Shown piece after piece: positions 29,939 through 38,985 of a stretch of 64,000 bases of DNA (position 1 is the stretch's first letter; every line of letters starts with the position of its first letter). Below the pieces are notes generated by a model that worked only from the letters and a program-made list of their open reading frames with translations, was not told where the DNA came from and ran no database searches. The DNA is from Cobetia crustatorum (GTDB lineage: Bacteria; Pseudomonadota; Gammaproteobacteria; Pseudomonadales; Halomonadaceae). Both the position numbers and the translations under genes were made by a program. The DNA lies in contig NZ_JEMF01000011.1 of the NCBI RefSeq assembly GCF_000591415.1, positions 46,408-110,407 on the forward strand. The letters run 5' to 3'.

Positions 29939-31243
29939 ATGCCTTCTGTTATCAGCACCCCACGCCAACGGATGCTCACGACCCTCAAGGGTAGCGCCGG
30001 TGCCCTGTTGTTGAGCGGGGCCTCATTGACGGCACCCCTCGCACTGGCCACCGAGGTCACGATTGCCTGTGGCCCTGGCGGAGATTCCGACATGTGCCCG
30101 GAGCTCGCCCAGCAATGGGCTGAGCAATCCGGCAATCGTGTCAATGTGATCTCCACTCCCAACGACACCACCGAGAAGCTCTCGCTGTATCAGCAGCTGC
30201 TGAGCAGCGGCTCCAGTGACATCGACGTGCTGATCGTCGACATGGCGTGGCCAGGGCTGCTCGACGATCACCTGGTCGACCTTTCCCGCTATCTGCCCGA
30301 CGACGCCACCGAGGGCTTCTTCCCCGCGCTGGTCGACAACGGCACCGTAGAGGGACGTCTGGTGGCCATGCCCTGGTACACCGACGCAGGCGTGCTCTAT
30401 TACCGCAAGGACCTGCTGGAAAAATACGACCAGCAGGTGCCGGAGACCTGGCAGCAACTCACCGAGACGGCGCGCACGATCCAGGCGGCGGAACGTGACG
30501 CCGGCAATGCCGATTTCTGGGGATACAGCTTCCAGGGGCGCGCCTACGAGGGGCTGACCTGCAACGCACTGGAGTGGGTCGCAAGCCAGGGCGGCGGCAC
30601 CCTGGTGGATGATGCCGGTGAGGTCACCATCGACAACTCGCGCGCCGCCGAGGCACTCGATCTTGCCGCCTCCTGGATCGGCAGCATCGCTCCGGAAGGT
30701 GCGCTGAATCATACCGAGGAGGAGTCACGTGGGTTGTTCCAGTCGGGCAATGCGCTGTTCCTGCGCAACTGGCCCTATGTCTGGAAGCTCAGCCAGGCCG
30801 AGGGCAGTCCGGTGGCAGGCAAGGTCGGCATGGCCCCCCTCCCGCATGGCCCGCAGGGCGAGTCACGCGCAACCCTGGGCGGTTGGAATCTTGCGGTATC
30901 ACGCTACTCGGAGCACCCACAGGCCGCAGCGGAGCTGGTCGCCTACATCACCGCCGCCCCGCAGCAAAAGGCCCATGCCATGAAGATGGGGCGCAACCCC
31001 ACCATCGAACACCTCTATCAGGATGATGAGGTGCTGGCGAGCAACCCCTCGATGGGGGAGCTCTATGAAGCGCTCAGAACCGGCGTCGCGCGCCCGGCCT
31101 CGGTGACGGGCGATGCCTACGCTCGCGTCTCCAATGCCTTCTTCAACCGCACCCATCAGGTGCTGTCGGGCGAGGAGACCGGTGCTCAGGCGGTGGAAGC
31201 GCTCGGGAGAGAACTCACCCGCATCGGACGCCGCGGCTGGTAA
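29939..31243 (+). CDS. Alpha-glucoside ABC transporter substrate-binding protein (2)
   Basis: A 434-residue paralogue of the binding protein at 20408, sharing AMPWYTDAGVLYYRKDLLEKY, SFQGRAYEGLTCNALEWVAS and the C-terminal RIG-RR-W ending. The ATG at 29939 follows TGGAGT and gives a signal peptide (LLLSGASLTAPLALA); the reading frame is open back to 29672, but that part overlaps paralogue 3 and is rejected. No second permease or ATPase accompanies it, so it probably feeds the same importer with another sugar. Confidence 0.93.
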   Translation: MPSVISTPRQRMLTTLKGSAGALLLSGASLTAPLALATEVTIACGPGGDSDMCPELAQQWAEQSGNRVNVISTPNDTTEKLSLYQQLLSSGSSDIDVLIVDMAWPGLLDDHLVDLSRYLPDDATEGFFPALVDNGTVEGRLVAMPWYTDAGVLYYRKDLLEKYDQQVPETWQQLTETARTIQAAERDAGNADFWGYSFQGRAYEGLTCNALEWVASQGGGTLVDDAGEVTIDNSRAAEALDLAASWIGSIAPEGALNHTEEESRGLFQSGNALFLRNWPYVWKLSQAEGSPVAGKVGMAPLPHGPQGESRATLGGWNLAVSRYSEHPQAAAELVAYITAAPQQKAHAMKMGRNPTIEHLYQDDEVLASNPSMGELYEALRTGVARPASVTGDAYARVSNAFFNRTHQVLSGEETGAQAVEALGRELTRIGRRGW

Positions 31244-31379
31244 CGCCAACGGCCTCACCCCGCCAGGCCTTGCGCCTGCAGACTGATGACGCCCGGAAGG
31301 TCTCGCGCAGAGACGCGGGGCCTTTCCGGCGCTCTAGCATGCCCGTGACCCCTGCCGCCTCGACAACAAGGATCGTGCA

Positions 31380-33098
31380 ATGACATCTACCCAACTCCAT
31401 CGCCATGCCGCACACGACTGGTGGCGCGGCGCAACGCTCTATCAGATCTATCCGCGCAGCTTCATGGACGCCAATGGCGATGGTGTCGGCGATATTGCCG
31501 GCATCATCCAACGTCTGGACTACCTCGCGACCCTGGGGGTGGACGCCATCTGGGTCTCCCCCATCTTCACCTCGCCCATGCAGGACTTCGGCTATGACGT
31601 CTCGGACTACCGTGACATCGATCCCCTGTTCGGCACTCTGGAGGACTTCTCGCGGCTCGTCGCCCGCGCACATGAGCTCGGGCTGGGCGTCATCATTGAT
31701 CAGGTGCTGTCACACAGCTCCGATCAGCATGCGTGGTTCCGGGAAAGTCGCCAATCCCGGGACAATGCCAAGGCTGACTGGTATGTCTGGGCGGACCCGC
31801 GCCCGGACGGCGGTGCGCCCAACAACTGGTTAGCCGCCTTCGGTGGCCCGGCCTGGACCTTCGATTCACGGCGCTGCCAGTATTATCTGCACAACTTTCT
31901 CGCCAGCCAGCCGGACCTGAACTTTCATCATCCGGAGGTGCGTCAGGCACAGCTCGACAATCTGCGCTTCTGGCTGGAGCTGGGCGTCGACGGGTTCCGC
32001 TTCGACACCGCCAACTTCTATTTCCATGACCAGGCGCTGACGGACAATCCGCCGTCCTCGGACGACTACCGTAGCCGTGGGCATCCCCGCAGCTATCAAC
32101 TGCTGAAACACAATGCGGATCAGCCAGAGAATCTCGACTATCTGGAAGAGATTCGTGCCCTGCTGGAGGAATACCCCGGCGCCACCAGCGTCGGCGAGGT
32201 CGGGGGCAGCGACCCGCTTCCCGCCATGGCAGCCTACACCGCGGGCCAGCACCGCCTGCATATGGCCTACACCTTCGACCTGCTCAACAGCACAGGCGAT
32301 GCCGTGGACTTGCACGCCGTTCTGGCACGCTTTGCCGAGCATGGCGAAGACGCCTGGCCGTGCTGGGCATTGTCCAATCATGATGTTCCGCGCAGTGCCA
32401 GCCGCTGGGGGAGCGCACGCGCCTTGCTGGCTCTGACGGTACTCTGCTCATTGCGGGGCAGCCTCTGCCTCTATCAGGGCGAAGAGCTTGGATTCGAGGA
32501 AGCGGAGCTGAGCTACGCCGAGCTGCAGGACCCCTTCGGAATCGCGCTATGGCCCGAGGTCAAGGGACGCGATGGCTGTCGCACGCCCATGGTGTGGGAG
32601 CCTCAACGCAATGGTGGTTTCTGCGCTGACTCCCTGTCGCCCTGGCTTCCCGTCCATGCCCCTCATCAGTCACAGGCGGTCTCGCTGCAACAAGAGGTGC
32701 CCGAGAGTCTGCTGAATCACGTTCGCCGGCTGCTGAGACTGCGTGGCGAAAGCACGCTGCTCAAGACGGGGCAACAGACGCTCATCTCCCCGTCCGTGTT
32801 GCCGAAGGGTGTCTTTGGTGTGATACGTCACGACCGTCATCAGCAGATGATGTGCCTGGCCAACCTGGGACACCAATCAGACCACGCCCCGGAAAACGAC
32901 AACGCCCCCGTCATGCTCGACCTGACAGCCCTGCTGGGCTCGCGAACACTGCATGGCCAGCATCATGACCCGATAGAGATCATCTCTTTGCCCGGCATGG
33001 CCACGCCTATCCTTGAGGCGGGCCAATTGAGACTGCCGCCGGGGATGGCAGCCTGGCTGGTCGTGCCAGCCGATGCGTCGAGAGACCGGGATGGGTAA
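31380..33098 (+). CDS. GH13 alpha-glucosidase (paralogue 4)
   Basis: A 572-residue GH13 enzyme. Nucleophile Asp209 in DGFRFDTAN, acid/base Glu273 in VGEVGGSD and Asp335 in SNHDVP. The FRF form of the nucleophile motif and VGEVGG spacing make it closest to paralogue 3, yet residue 210 is Thr as in paralogue 1. The C-terminal domain is slightly extended. 136 bp separate it from the second binding protein, enough for its own promoter. Confidence 0.94.
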   Translation: MTSTQLHRHAAHDWWRGATLYQIYPRSFMDANGDGVGDIAGIIQRLDYLATLGVDAIWVSPIFTSPMQDFGYDVSDYRDIDPLFGTLEDFSRLVARAHELGLGVIIDQVLSHSSDQHAWFRESRQSRDNAKADWYVWADPRPDGGAPNNWLAAFGGPAWTFDSRRCQYYLHNFLASQPDLNFHHPEVRQAQLDNLRFWLELGVDGFRFDTANFYFHDQALTDNPPSSDDYRSRGHPRSYQLLKHNADQPENLDYLEEIRALLEEYPGATSVGEVGGSDPLPAMAAYTAGQHRLHMAYTFDLLNSTGDAVDLHAVLARFAEHGEDAWPCWALSNHDVPRSASRWGSARALLALTVLCSLRGSLCLYQGEELGFEEAELSYAELQDPFGIALWPEVKGRDGCRTPMVWEPQRNGGFCADSLSPWLPVHAPHQSQAVSLQQEVPESLLNHVRRLLRLRGESTLLKTGQQTLISPSVLPKGVFGVIRHDRHQQMMCLANLGHQSDHAPENDNAPVMLDLTALLGSRTLHGQHHDPIEIISLPGMATPILEAGQLRLPPGMAAWLVVPADASRDRDG

Positions 33099-33136
33099 AG
33101 GAAAGGGCCAGCAAGGGGCGCTTGCGACCGACTGCA

Positions 33137-33159
33137 TGCCCGGGGCATTGGCCCGGGCA
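33137..33159. other. Hairpin after glucosidase 4
   Basis: TGCCCGGG / CCCGGGCA, an 8-bp stem with a 7-nt loop, 38 bp after the last glucosidase stop. There is no U-run, so it is at most a Rho-dependent or weak terminator. Confidence 0.45.
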
Positions 33160-33248
33160 CCTGGCGTGGAAAGGCAGCTCAGCCTGGTCGCACCGTCTCC
33201 AACACTTTCTGGGCATTTCTGGTACGTGGCGATATGCTATCTCTGCAC

Positions 33249-33262
33249 TTAATCGTTCAAGC
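33249..33262. promoter_or_regulatory. Candidate LacI-family operator 3
   Basis: CTTAATCGTTCAAG, differing by one base from the two copies at 20.1-20.3 kb, 26 bp before the lacI-type gene. It indicates negative autoregulation. Confidence 0.78.
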
Positions 33263-33288
33263 TTTTCATCTTCAGGAACCCGACGCCT

Positions 33289-34344
33289 GTGTCATCGCCT
33301 CGCCGTATCACTCTCAAGGAGCTAGCCGCAGAACTGGGCGTCTCCACCGCCAGCGTCTCCAACGCCTTCAACCGCCCTGACCAGCTCTCGCCTGCATTGC
33401 GCGAGCGGATTCTCGAGGAGGCCAAACGGCTGGGCTATCGTGGTCCGGACGCCAAGGCGCGAAGCCTGCGTACGGGGCGCTCACGGATCATCGCCGTGGT
33501 ACTCGCGGAGACACTGACCTACAGCCTCAAGGATGCCGTCGCCAGCGAGCTGTTGTCGGGCATCGCCGAAGTGCTGGACGCCCACGGCCATACCCTGCTG
33601 CTGCTCTCGGGTCGCCAGGATGCCTCTCAGGTGCCGGGGTCTTCCAGCATTGCCGATGGCTTCATCGTCTACGGGCTGATGGCCAGCATGGCGCTGGTGG
33701 AAGAACTCCAGAGCGCGGGTCACAAGCCCATCGTGGCGGTCGACTTCGATCTGGGCGATCACCCTGCCATCCACGTGGATGATGAGCCCGCCTGCTACGC
33801 CATCGCGCAACATGCCTTGAAGACACCCGCCAGTCGCATCGGCATCGTCAACCTGCGCCTGACCGAAACGGCCTGCAACGGCCGCATCACCGAGGCCCAC
33901 ACACTGCTCCCAGCGGGTCGAACCATCACCCGCTCGCGACTGGCGGGTTTTCATCGTGCGCTGGCTGAGCGGGATATCTCCCCCGATTCTGTGACGATGT
34001 GGAACATCGAGGAAAATACCTACGAGGTCTGCGCGCCGGTGCTGGCAGAGATTCTGGATCTTCCGGCCAGCGAGCGACCGGATCTCCTGCTGTGCATGTC
34101 CGACCGCATCGCGTTGACCGCCGTGACCCTGGCGGAACAACGTGGTATCCGCATTCCCGAAGACCTGCGTATCACCGGCTTTGATGGTATCGAGGAAGGG
34201 CAATATCGCTCGCCACGCCTGACCACCGTCCAGCAGGACAGTACCGAGAAAGGCCGCCTTGCCGCGCGAATGATTCTGGGACTGGAACCCGCCTCGCCTC
34301 GCCTGCTCACGACTCGGCTGATCCAGGGTGAAACCTGTCCGTGA
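33289..34344 (+). CDS. LacI family regulator of the alpha-glucoside locus
   Basis: A 351-residue LacI-type repressor. An N-terminal helix-turn-helix (TLKELAAELGVSTASVSNAFN, about residues 8-28) and hinge are followed by a periplasmic-binding-like sugar domain (DRIALTAVTLAEQRGIRIPEDLRITGFDGI is the classical late motif). The start is GTG at 33289. Three copies of one palindrome, before the porin, the ABC operon and this gene, are its likely targets. The inducer is probably an alpha-glucoside. Confidence 0.92.
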   Translation: MSSPRRITLKELAAELGVSTASVSNAFNRPDQLSPALRERILEEAKRLGYRGPDAKARSLRTGRSRIIAVVLAETLTYSLKDAVASELLSGIAEVLDAHGHTLLLLSGRQDASQVPGSSSIADGFIVYGLMASMALVEELQSAGHKPIVAVDFDLGDHPAIHVDDEPACYAIAQHALKTPASRIGIVNLRLTETACNGRITEAHTLLPAGRTITRSRLAGFHRALAERDISPDSVTMWNIEENTYEVCAPVLAEILDLPASERPDLLLCMSDRIALTAVTLAEQRGIRIPEDLRITGFDGIEEGQYRSPRLTTVQQDSTEKGRLAARMILGLEPASPRLLTTRLIQGETCP

Positions 34345-34855
34345 TGCTTCTATCAAGGATGACCATGTAGCACCAGCCATACGAGTCGCTTACAGCAGCT
34401 GGGCATTGATTTCTCAATCTAAAGTCGCCCCCTCCCTTTCCCACCAAGCTACTAATCGACAATTGAAACCAGACTATAGGCTTGAGACTTCCCATCCGAG
34501 CATTTCAAGCCTGTATAAAAGATCAGACTTGCATCTGAAAATTTTAGGTGCGCCATGCCAGACCAGAATGTCGAATTGCCAATTTGTGCTAACGCTGTCA
34601 ACGCCGATCCCGCACCATGGCTCAAGGTTGCTTAGGACACGTGGGAGATCCAGCTTTATGTATCAGATGGGGGCACTTGGAATATGCTCCATCGATATGT
34701 TTCGAAAATCATCTTCCTACGATCCTAGTTGGATAGCCTAGCAACATGATTATCAATACAACATCGAGTCACCAAAGCCTCAATGCATGCTTCTAAGACA
34801 TTTCTATCAAAACTTTTATTAAAGCTATAACCCAATAATAAAATCGGAGCTTGGC
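34345..34855. other. Intergenic region at a compositional boundary
   Basis: 511 bp, distinctly richer in A/T than the glucoside locus. Short open frames here show no family resemblance. It should contain the promoter of the amine-oxidation operon; no clear operator was recognised. Confidence 0.6.
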
Positions 34856-35995
34856 ATGAAACACAATACAACAATTGATTTTATTTATCTTTCAGAAAAA
34901 GACATGATCCGCGCGGGTGTCACCGACATGACGGCCTGTGTCGATACGATGGAAGAGATGTTTGGCCTGCTCTACCATGGTGACTACCGAATGGCAGGGC
35001 CAAACAATGACTCTCATGGCGCCATGATCACGTTTCCGGATGACTCGCCATTCTCCAACATGCCCAAACCGACGGCTGACCGCCGCATGATGGCGATGCC
35101 GGCCTATCTGGGCGGCAACTTCGGTACTGCAGGCGTCAAATGGTACGGCTCAAACATCGCAAACAAGGAAAAAGGATTACCGCGTTCTATCCTGATGTTC
35201 ATGCTCAGCGATGCCGATACTGCCGCTCCACTGGCTTATATGTCAGCCAACCTGCTGTCAGCCTATCGGACCGGTGCAGTACCGGGTGTTGGAGCACGCT
35301 ACCTGGCACGCAAGAATTCAAAGGTCGTCGGCATCTTCGGCCCTGGGGTCATGGCGCGTACATCACTGGCGGCTTTCATCGCGGCTTGCCCGCAGATCGA
35401 TACAGTCAAGGTAAAAGGTCGCGGCCAAAAGAGTCTCACGGCGTTTACGGACTGGGTTCGCGAGAACTATCCGCAGATTACTCACATCAACATCGTCGAT
35501 GATATCGAGTCTGTCGTACGTGACTCAGACATCGTCACCTATTGCGCTTCCGGCGAGGTGGGCGATCCTGACACCTACCCACTGGTCAAGCGAGAGTGGG
35601 TAAGCCCCGGAACATTCTTGGCTATGCCCGCCCCCTGCAATTTCGATTCAGGCATGGAAGCCTCTGATGTGCGCAAGGTACTGGACAATACCGGTCTATA
35701 TGAAGCCTGGTACGAAGAAATCCCCAAGCCGGCCCATCATTGCATTCCGCTGATCGGCATGAAGTTCATGGACATGATTGAGCTTGGCCACTTCTCTGCC
35801 GATGCTCTTGAGGATCTGGGCGCCATCGTCGCAGGTGATGCGCCAGCACGCCTGAACGACGATGAAATCATCATGATGTCGGTCGGCGGCATGCCGGTCG
35901 AGGATGTGGCCTGGGCAACCGTGGTCTATCGCAAGGCGATCGAACAGGGTATCGGCGTCAAACTCAATCTGTGGGATGAACCGGCATTGCGCTAA
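34856..35995 (+). CDS. Ornithine cyclodeaminase/mu-crystallin family protein, probable amine oxidase subunit
   Basis: A 379-residue protein of the ornithine cyclodeaminase/mu-crystallin family, with substrate-side segment AMPAYLGGNFGTAGVKWYGSN, the conserved ANLLSAYRTGAVPGVGARYLA and Rossmann motif VVGIFGPGVMARTSL. Relatives of this length next to a RidA protein and an FAD oxidoreductase have been annotated as tyramine oxidase subunit B (recalled). Downstream aryl-acetaldehyde and homoprotocatechuate genes support an amine substrate such as tyramine or dopamine. GGAG lies 7 bp before the start. Family is firm; function is inferred from context. Confidence 0.75.
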   Translation: MKHNTTIDFIYLSEKDMIRAGVTDMTACVDTMEEMFGLLYHGDYRMAGPNNDSHGAMITFPDDSPFSNMPKPTADRRMMAMPAYLGGNFGTAGVKWYGSNIANKEKGLPRSILMFMLSDADTAAPLAYMSANLLSAYRTGAVPGVGARYLARKNSKVVGIFGPGVMARTSLAAFIAACPQIDTVKVKGRGQKSLTAFTDWVRENYPQITHINIVDDIESVVRDSDIVTYCASGEVGDPDTYPLVKREWVSPGTFLAMPAPCNFDSGMEASDVRKVLDNTGLYEAWYEEIPKPAHHCIPLIGMKFMDMIELGHFSADALEDLGAIVAGDAPARLNDDEIIMMSVGGMPVEDVAWATVVYRKAIEQGIGVKLNLWDEPALR

Positions 35996-36063
35996 AGCAG
36001 GCCCGTACTCCCGACACACCTAAAACATATTAATTCACTGCTCATTCTGCACAGGACACCATC

Positions 36064-36486
36064 ATGACCAAGATCATCAAAGTCAAAACCGGCTCAAAGT
36101 TTGAAGAACACGCCAGCTATTCTCGTCTGGTAGCCGTGGATAATTGGATCTTCGTATCCAACACTGCAGGCCGTAACCCGGAGACGAAAGAGATTCCGGA
36201 AGATGTGAGCGAGCAGCTTCTGCAGGTCTTCGCCAACATTGAAATAGCCCTTAAATCGGTGGATAGCAACCTCTCCGATATCGTGTCCGCGAAGATCTTC
36301 ATCCAGACCCCCAGCAATACCGAAACCGTCATGACGCTCTTCGGTGAGAAGATGCGCGGCGTGGATCCATCCATCACCGTGACATGCCCACCATTGGGGT
36401 CTGAGGTCTACAAGGTAGAATTGGAGGTGACCGCCTATCGTGGCGCTGGCAGTGCTGATGTCGTGCGAATCGACACCTCTGCCTAG
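36064..36486 (+). CDS. RidA family protein
   Basis: A 140-residue RidA/YjgF-type protein (FVSNTAGRNPETKEIPEDVSEQ, then SDIVSAKIFIQTPSN and MRGVDPSITVTCPPLGS). RidA proteins hydrolyse reactive enamine/imine intermediates. Located between the ornithine-cyclodeaminase-like and FAD oxidoreductase genes, it probably speeds hydrolysis of the imine made during amine oxidation. The usual Arg of classical RidA (near residue 105) is not evident, so it may belong to another Rid subgroup. Confidence 0.88.
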   Translation: MTKIIKVKTGSKFEEHASYSRLVAVDNWIFVSNTAGRNPETKEIPEDVSEQLLQVFANIEIALKSVDSNLSDIVSAKIFIQTPSNTETVMTLFGEKMRGVDPSITVTCPPLGSEVYKVELEVTAYRGAGSADVVRIDTSA

Positions 36487-36538
36487 CAATACACACCGCT
36501 CGCTTCGTCGGCACTCCAATTCCCCAGGAACTCCTGAC

Positions 36539-37840
36539 ATGTCACCAACAATAATGCCTGTTCAAACATCAATGACGCTTCCTGCCTCTACCAGTGTCGT
36601 CATCATCGGTGGCGGTATCATCGGCTTGACTGCCGCACTAGCACTCGCGGAACGCAACATCCCCGTCGTCGTGCTGGAAAAGGGCAAGATCGCCGGCGAG
36701 CAATCATCGCGCAACCTCGGCTGGATCCGCAAGACCAGCCGTCACCTAGAAGATGTGCCTCTAGCACTGGCAGCAGATCGCCTATGGGCTGGCATGGCAG
36801 AGCGTGTCGGTAAAGATGTCGGCTATCGACAGGTAGGCATCATGTTCCTTGCCCGAACGGAAGAACAGATGGCAGCGCATGAAGCCTGGAAGGCGTCAGT
36901 TGAGTCACTGTCACTGGATTCACAGCTACTGAGTGCAGCAGAGATCGACAGCCGCGTGCCGGGTGGAAAAGGGAAATGGACCGGTGGTATCCACACACCA
37001 TCAGACGGTCGAGCAGAGCCGACACTAGCCTCTAGTGCGATTGCTGAAGCCGCTATTGCCAAGGGAGCGATCATCATCGAGCATTGCGCCGTGCGTACGC
37101 TTTCCATGTCCGCCGGTCGTGTCAGCGGCGTCGTGACCGAGAAAGGCGAGATCACCTGTGAACAGGCACTGTTGACCGGGGGCATGTGGTCACGCCGTTT
37201 CCTCGGTAATCTCGGCGTCTCACTGCCGACGCTGCCGGTCGTGTGCTCCGTCTTCAAGACTGCTCCGATGGAAGGTCCGACGGATATCGCGGTAGGTGGG
37301 CCAGACTTCTCCTTCCGTAAGCACAAGGATGGCGGCTTCATCATCACGCAACGGGGTGCGCTTGATGCGCCACTGACGCTTGATCATCTGTTGATCGGAT
37401 CTCGCTATCTGAAATCTCTGGGAGCACAGCGTGGCTTGTTGCGGATTTCGCTAGGTAAACACTTCATCAAGGATCTGGCTTTACCACGGCGCTGGGGAAA
37501 AAAGAGCGTCTCTCCTTTCGAGCGTGTCCGTGAGATCGATCCGAAAGCCAATCAGGCGCTGAATGATGAAGCCCTGAAGAATCTAACGGCTGCATGGCCA
37601 GCTTTCCAACAAGCGATCATCGAGGATGCCTGGGCTGGCATGATCGACATCACACCAGACTCCAACCCTGTCATCGGTCCAGTCAAAAAGATTCCCGGAC
37701 TGATGGTAGCGACCGGCTTCTCTGGTCACGGGTTCGGCACATCACCAGCAGCGGGACAGTTGGCCGCAGACCTCATCTGCGCAGTAGAGCCTATCATCGA
37801 CCCATCCCCTTATCGCTTCGATCGCTTCGATCGCTTCTAG
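36539..37840 (+). CDS. FAD-dependent oxidoreductase (DAO type), probable amine oxidase subunit
   Basis: A 433-residue flavoprotein with the dinucleotide motif VVIIGGGIIGLTAALALAER and the C-terminal FAD segment of D-amino-acid-oxidase-type enzymes (PDSNPVIGPVKKIPGLMVATGFSGHGFG). It should oxidise a primary or secondary amine to an imine, passing it to RidA and water. The ATG at 36539 with AGGA upstream is preferred; a longer frame overlaps ridA. The C-terminus ends in RFDRFDRF encoded by a 9-bp tandem repeat, beyond the conserved fold. Confidence 0.85.
   Translation: MSPTIMPVQTSMTLPASTSVVIIGGGIIGLTAALALAERNIPVVVLEKGKIAGEQSSRNLGWIRKTSRHLEDVPLALAADRLWAGMAERVGKDVGYRQVGIMFLARTEEQMAAHEAWKASVESLSLDSQLLSAAEIDSRVPGGKGKWTGGIHTPSDGRAEPTLASSAIAEAAIAKGAIIIEHCAVRTLSMSAGRVSGVVTEKGEITCEQALLTGGMWSRRFLGNLGVSLPTLPVVCSVFKTAPMEGPTDIAVGGPDFSFRKHKDGGFIITQRGALDAPLTLDHLLIGSRYLKSLGAQRGLLRISLGKHFIKDLALPRRWGKKSVSPFERVREIDPKANQALNDEALKNLTAAWPAFQQAIIEDAWAGMIDITPDSNPVIGPVKKIPGLMVATGFSGHGFGTSPAAGQLAADLICAVEPIIDPSPYRFDRFDRF
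37811..37837 (+). repeat. 9-bp tandem repeat at a gene end
   Basis: Three consecutive near-identical copies of CGCTTCGAT in frame at the 3' end of the FAD oxidoreductase gene, encoding Arg-Phe-Asp repeats just before the stop. Confidence 0.8.
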
Positions 37841-37868
37841 CGTCACAATGGCCAGCACCTGACGCCAC

Positions 37869-38831
37869 TCATAGTGCACGCTGGCGTGTGACAGAAGGCA
37901 GCTCCTTAAACAGCCGCCGATACTCCCGACTGAAATAGCTCTGATGGAAGAAACCGTGCAGCGCGGCAGCATCAGCTACTTGCAATCTCGGGTTCTGAAG
38001 CAGTCTGCGCCGAACGGCATTCAATCGAAGTGCCCGAAGGTAGTGTAACGGCGCCTGACCAGTTTCTCGCTGAAAGCTGTATTGCAGCGTGCGGCGAGAG
38101 ATCTTCAACTGCTGACAGAGTGCCATCAGCGAGGGTGGATCATCGGGACGGGCATTGATCAGTGCATGACATCGATCAACGATGTAACGGCGAGTTCGGT
38201 AGCTGGCATCATCAAGAACCGGTGAGCGAGAGCACTCACCCAGCAATAGCTCGACACCCTCCTGCAATTGCTGGGTGATCACTTTCTGAAGGAGCGATTG
38301 CTGAAGCACTGACAATGTCGCACGGTGTGATTGAGTCGTCTTCACGTAATCTGTCAGTGCTTGCCACTGCTGCTTGACAGCCACCAGCAATGGTGAAGAT
38401 ACCTCGAGCGTCCGCAGATGCTGCTCATTTTGCTCAAGCCAGCCATAACGATCTCGTTCGACAGATACGACCATCAGATCATAACTCGCGGGAGTCACAC
38501 TCCAGAACTGCTCGCAGTGGGGAAACACCGTGATGGCGTTTGTATGAAAGAAAAACCCATTGGGCCAGTGAATCGGCAGGGCAAGATGCCACTGTGATGG
38601 CGGAGAGCGCACCAGTTGTGTAAAGCCCAGATTGGCGCTTTCACGGAACAGGCGTACACCAGGACACGCAATATCAAGGATATCACCGCAGAAGCGCCCT
38701 TCTTCGATCTGATTGAATTCCTGCTGCCAACCATTCAGCTGTAGTGCGTGTTCAGTGATATCTTCACTATGATGCAGCTCAACCATGAAGCGCCGGCCTC
38801 CTGAATGCTTGGTGACATACCGAGTCATCAT
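37869..38831 (-). CDS. AraC family regulator (EutR-like)
   Basis: A 320-residue AraC-type regulator. The C-terminal 100 residues carry two helix-turn-helix units (LMALCQQLKISRRTLQYSFQRE and VADAAALHGFFHQSYFSREYRRLFKE), with a poorly conserved N-terminal sensing domain, an arrangement resembling EutR. It is convergent with the amine-oxidation operon (stops 28 bp apart) and divergent from the FeaR-like gene, so it may activate the former. Effector unknown. Confidence 0.85.
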   Translation of the reverse strand: MMTRYVTKHSGGRRFMVELHHSEDITEHALQLNGWQQEFNQIEEGRFCGDILDIACPGVRLFRESANLGFTQLVRSPPSQWHLALPIHWPNGFFFHTNAITVFPHCEQFWSVTPASYDLMVVSVERDRYGWLEQNEQHLRTLEVSSPLLVAVKQQWQALTDYVKTTQSHRATLSVLQQSLLQKVITQQLQEGVELLLGECSRSPVLDDASYRTRRYIVDRCHALINARPDDPPSLMALCQQLKISRRTLQYSFQRETGQAPLHYLRALRLNAVRRRLLQNPRLQVADAAALHGFFHQSYFSREYRRLFKELPSVTRQRAL

Positions 38832-38945
38832 GCAGATATTTCAACAGTAGTGATCAAGACCTACATTCACGGTAGCAGTGGCTCACTACCTCACGACCAA
38901 CAGACGATGGTATCTCACGACTGCGTTCACTAGACTACCCCAGAA

Positions 38946-38963
38946 ACATTAAAATGTTAACGA
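38946..38963. promoter_or_regulatory. AT-rich palindrome resembling the hpa-locus sites
   Basis: ACATTAAAATGTTAACGA, 22 bp before the feaR-like start. It matches TCATTAATATGTTAACGT before hpaF at 14 of 18 positions. Likely a binding site of a shared regulator. Confidence 0.5.
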
Positions 38964-38985
38964 ATTAAGCTTCCACGGAGATCTC

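Noticed and set aside
33137..33159. Hairpin after glucosidase 4 as an intrinsic terminator
   Set aside because: No U-run follows on either strand; listed only as a hairpin.
34328..34741. 137-codon frame in the spacer after the LacI regulator
   Set aside because: Overlaps the end of the regulator gene, lacks a ribosome site and has no recognisable motif; treated as non-coding.
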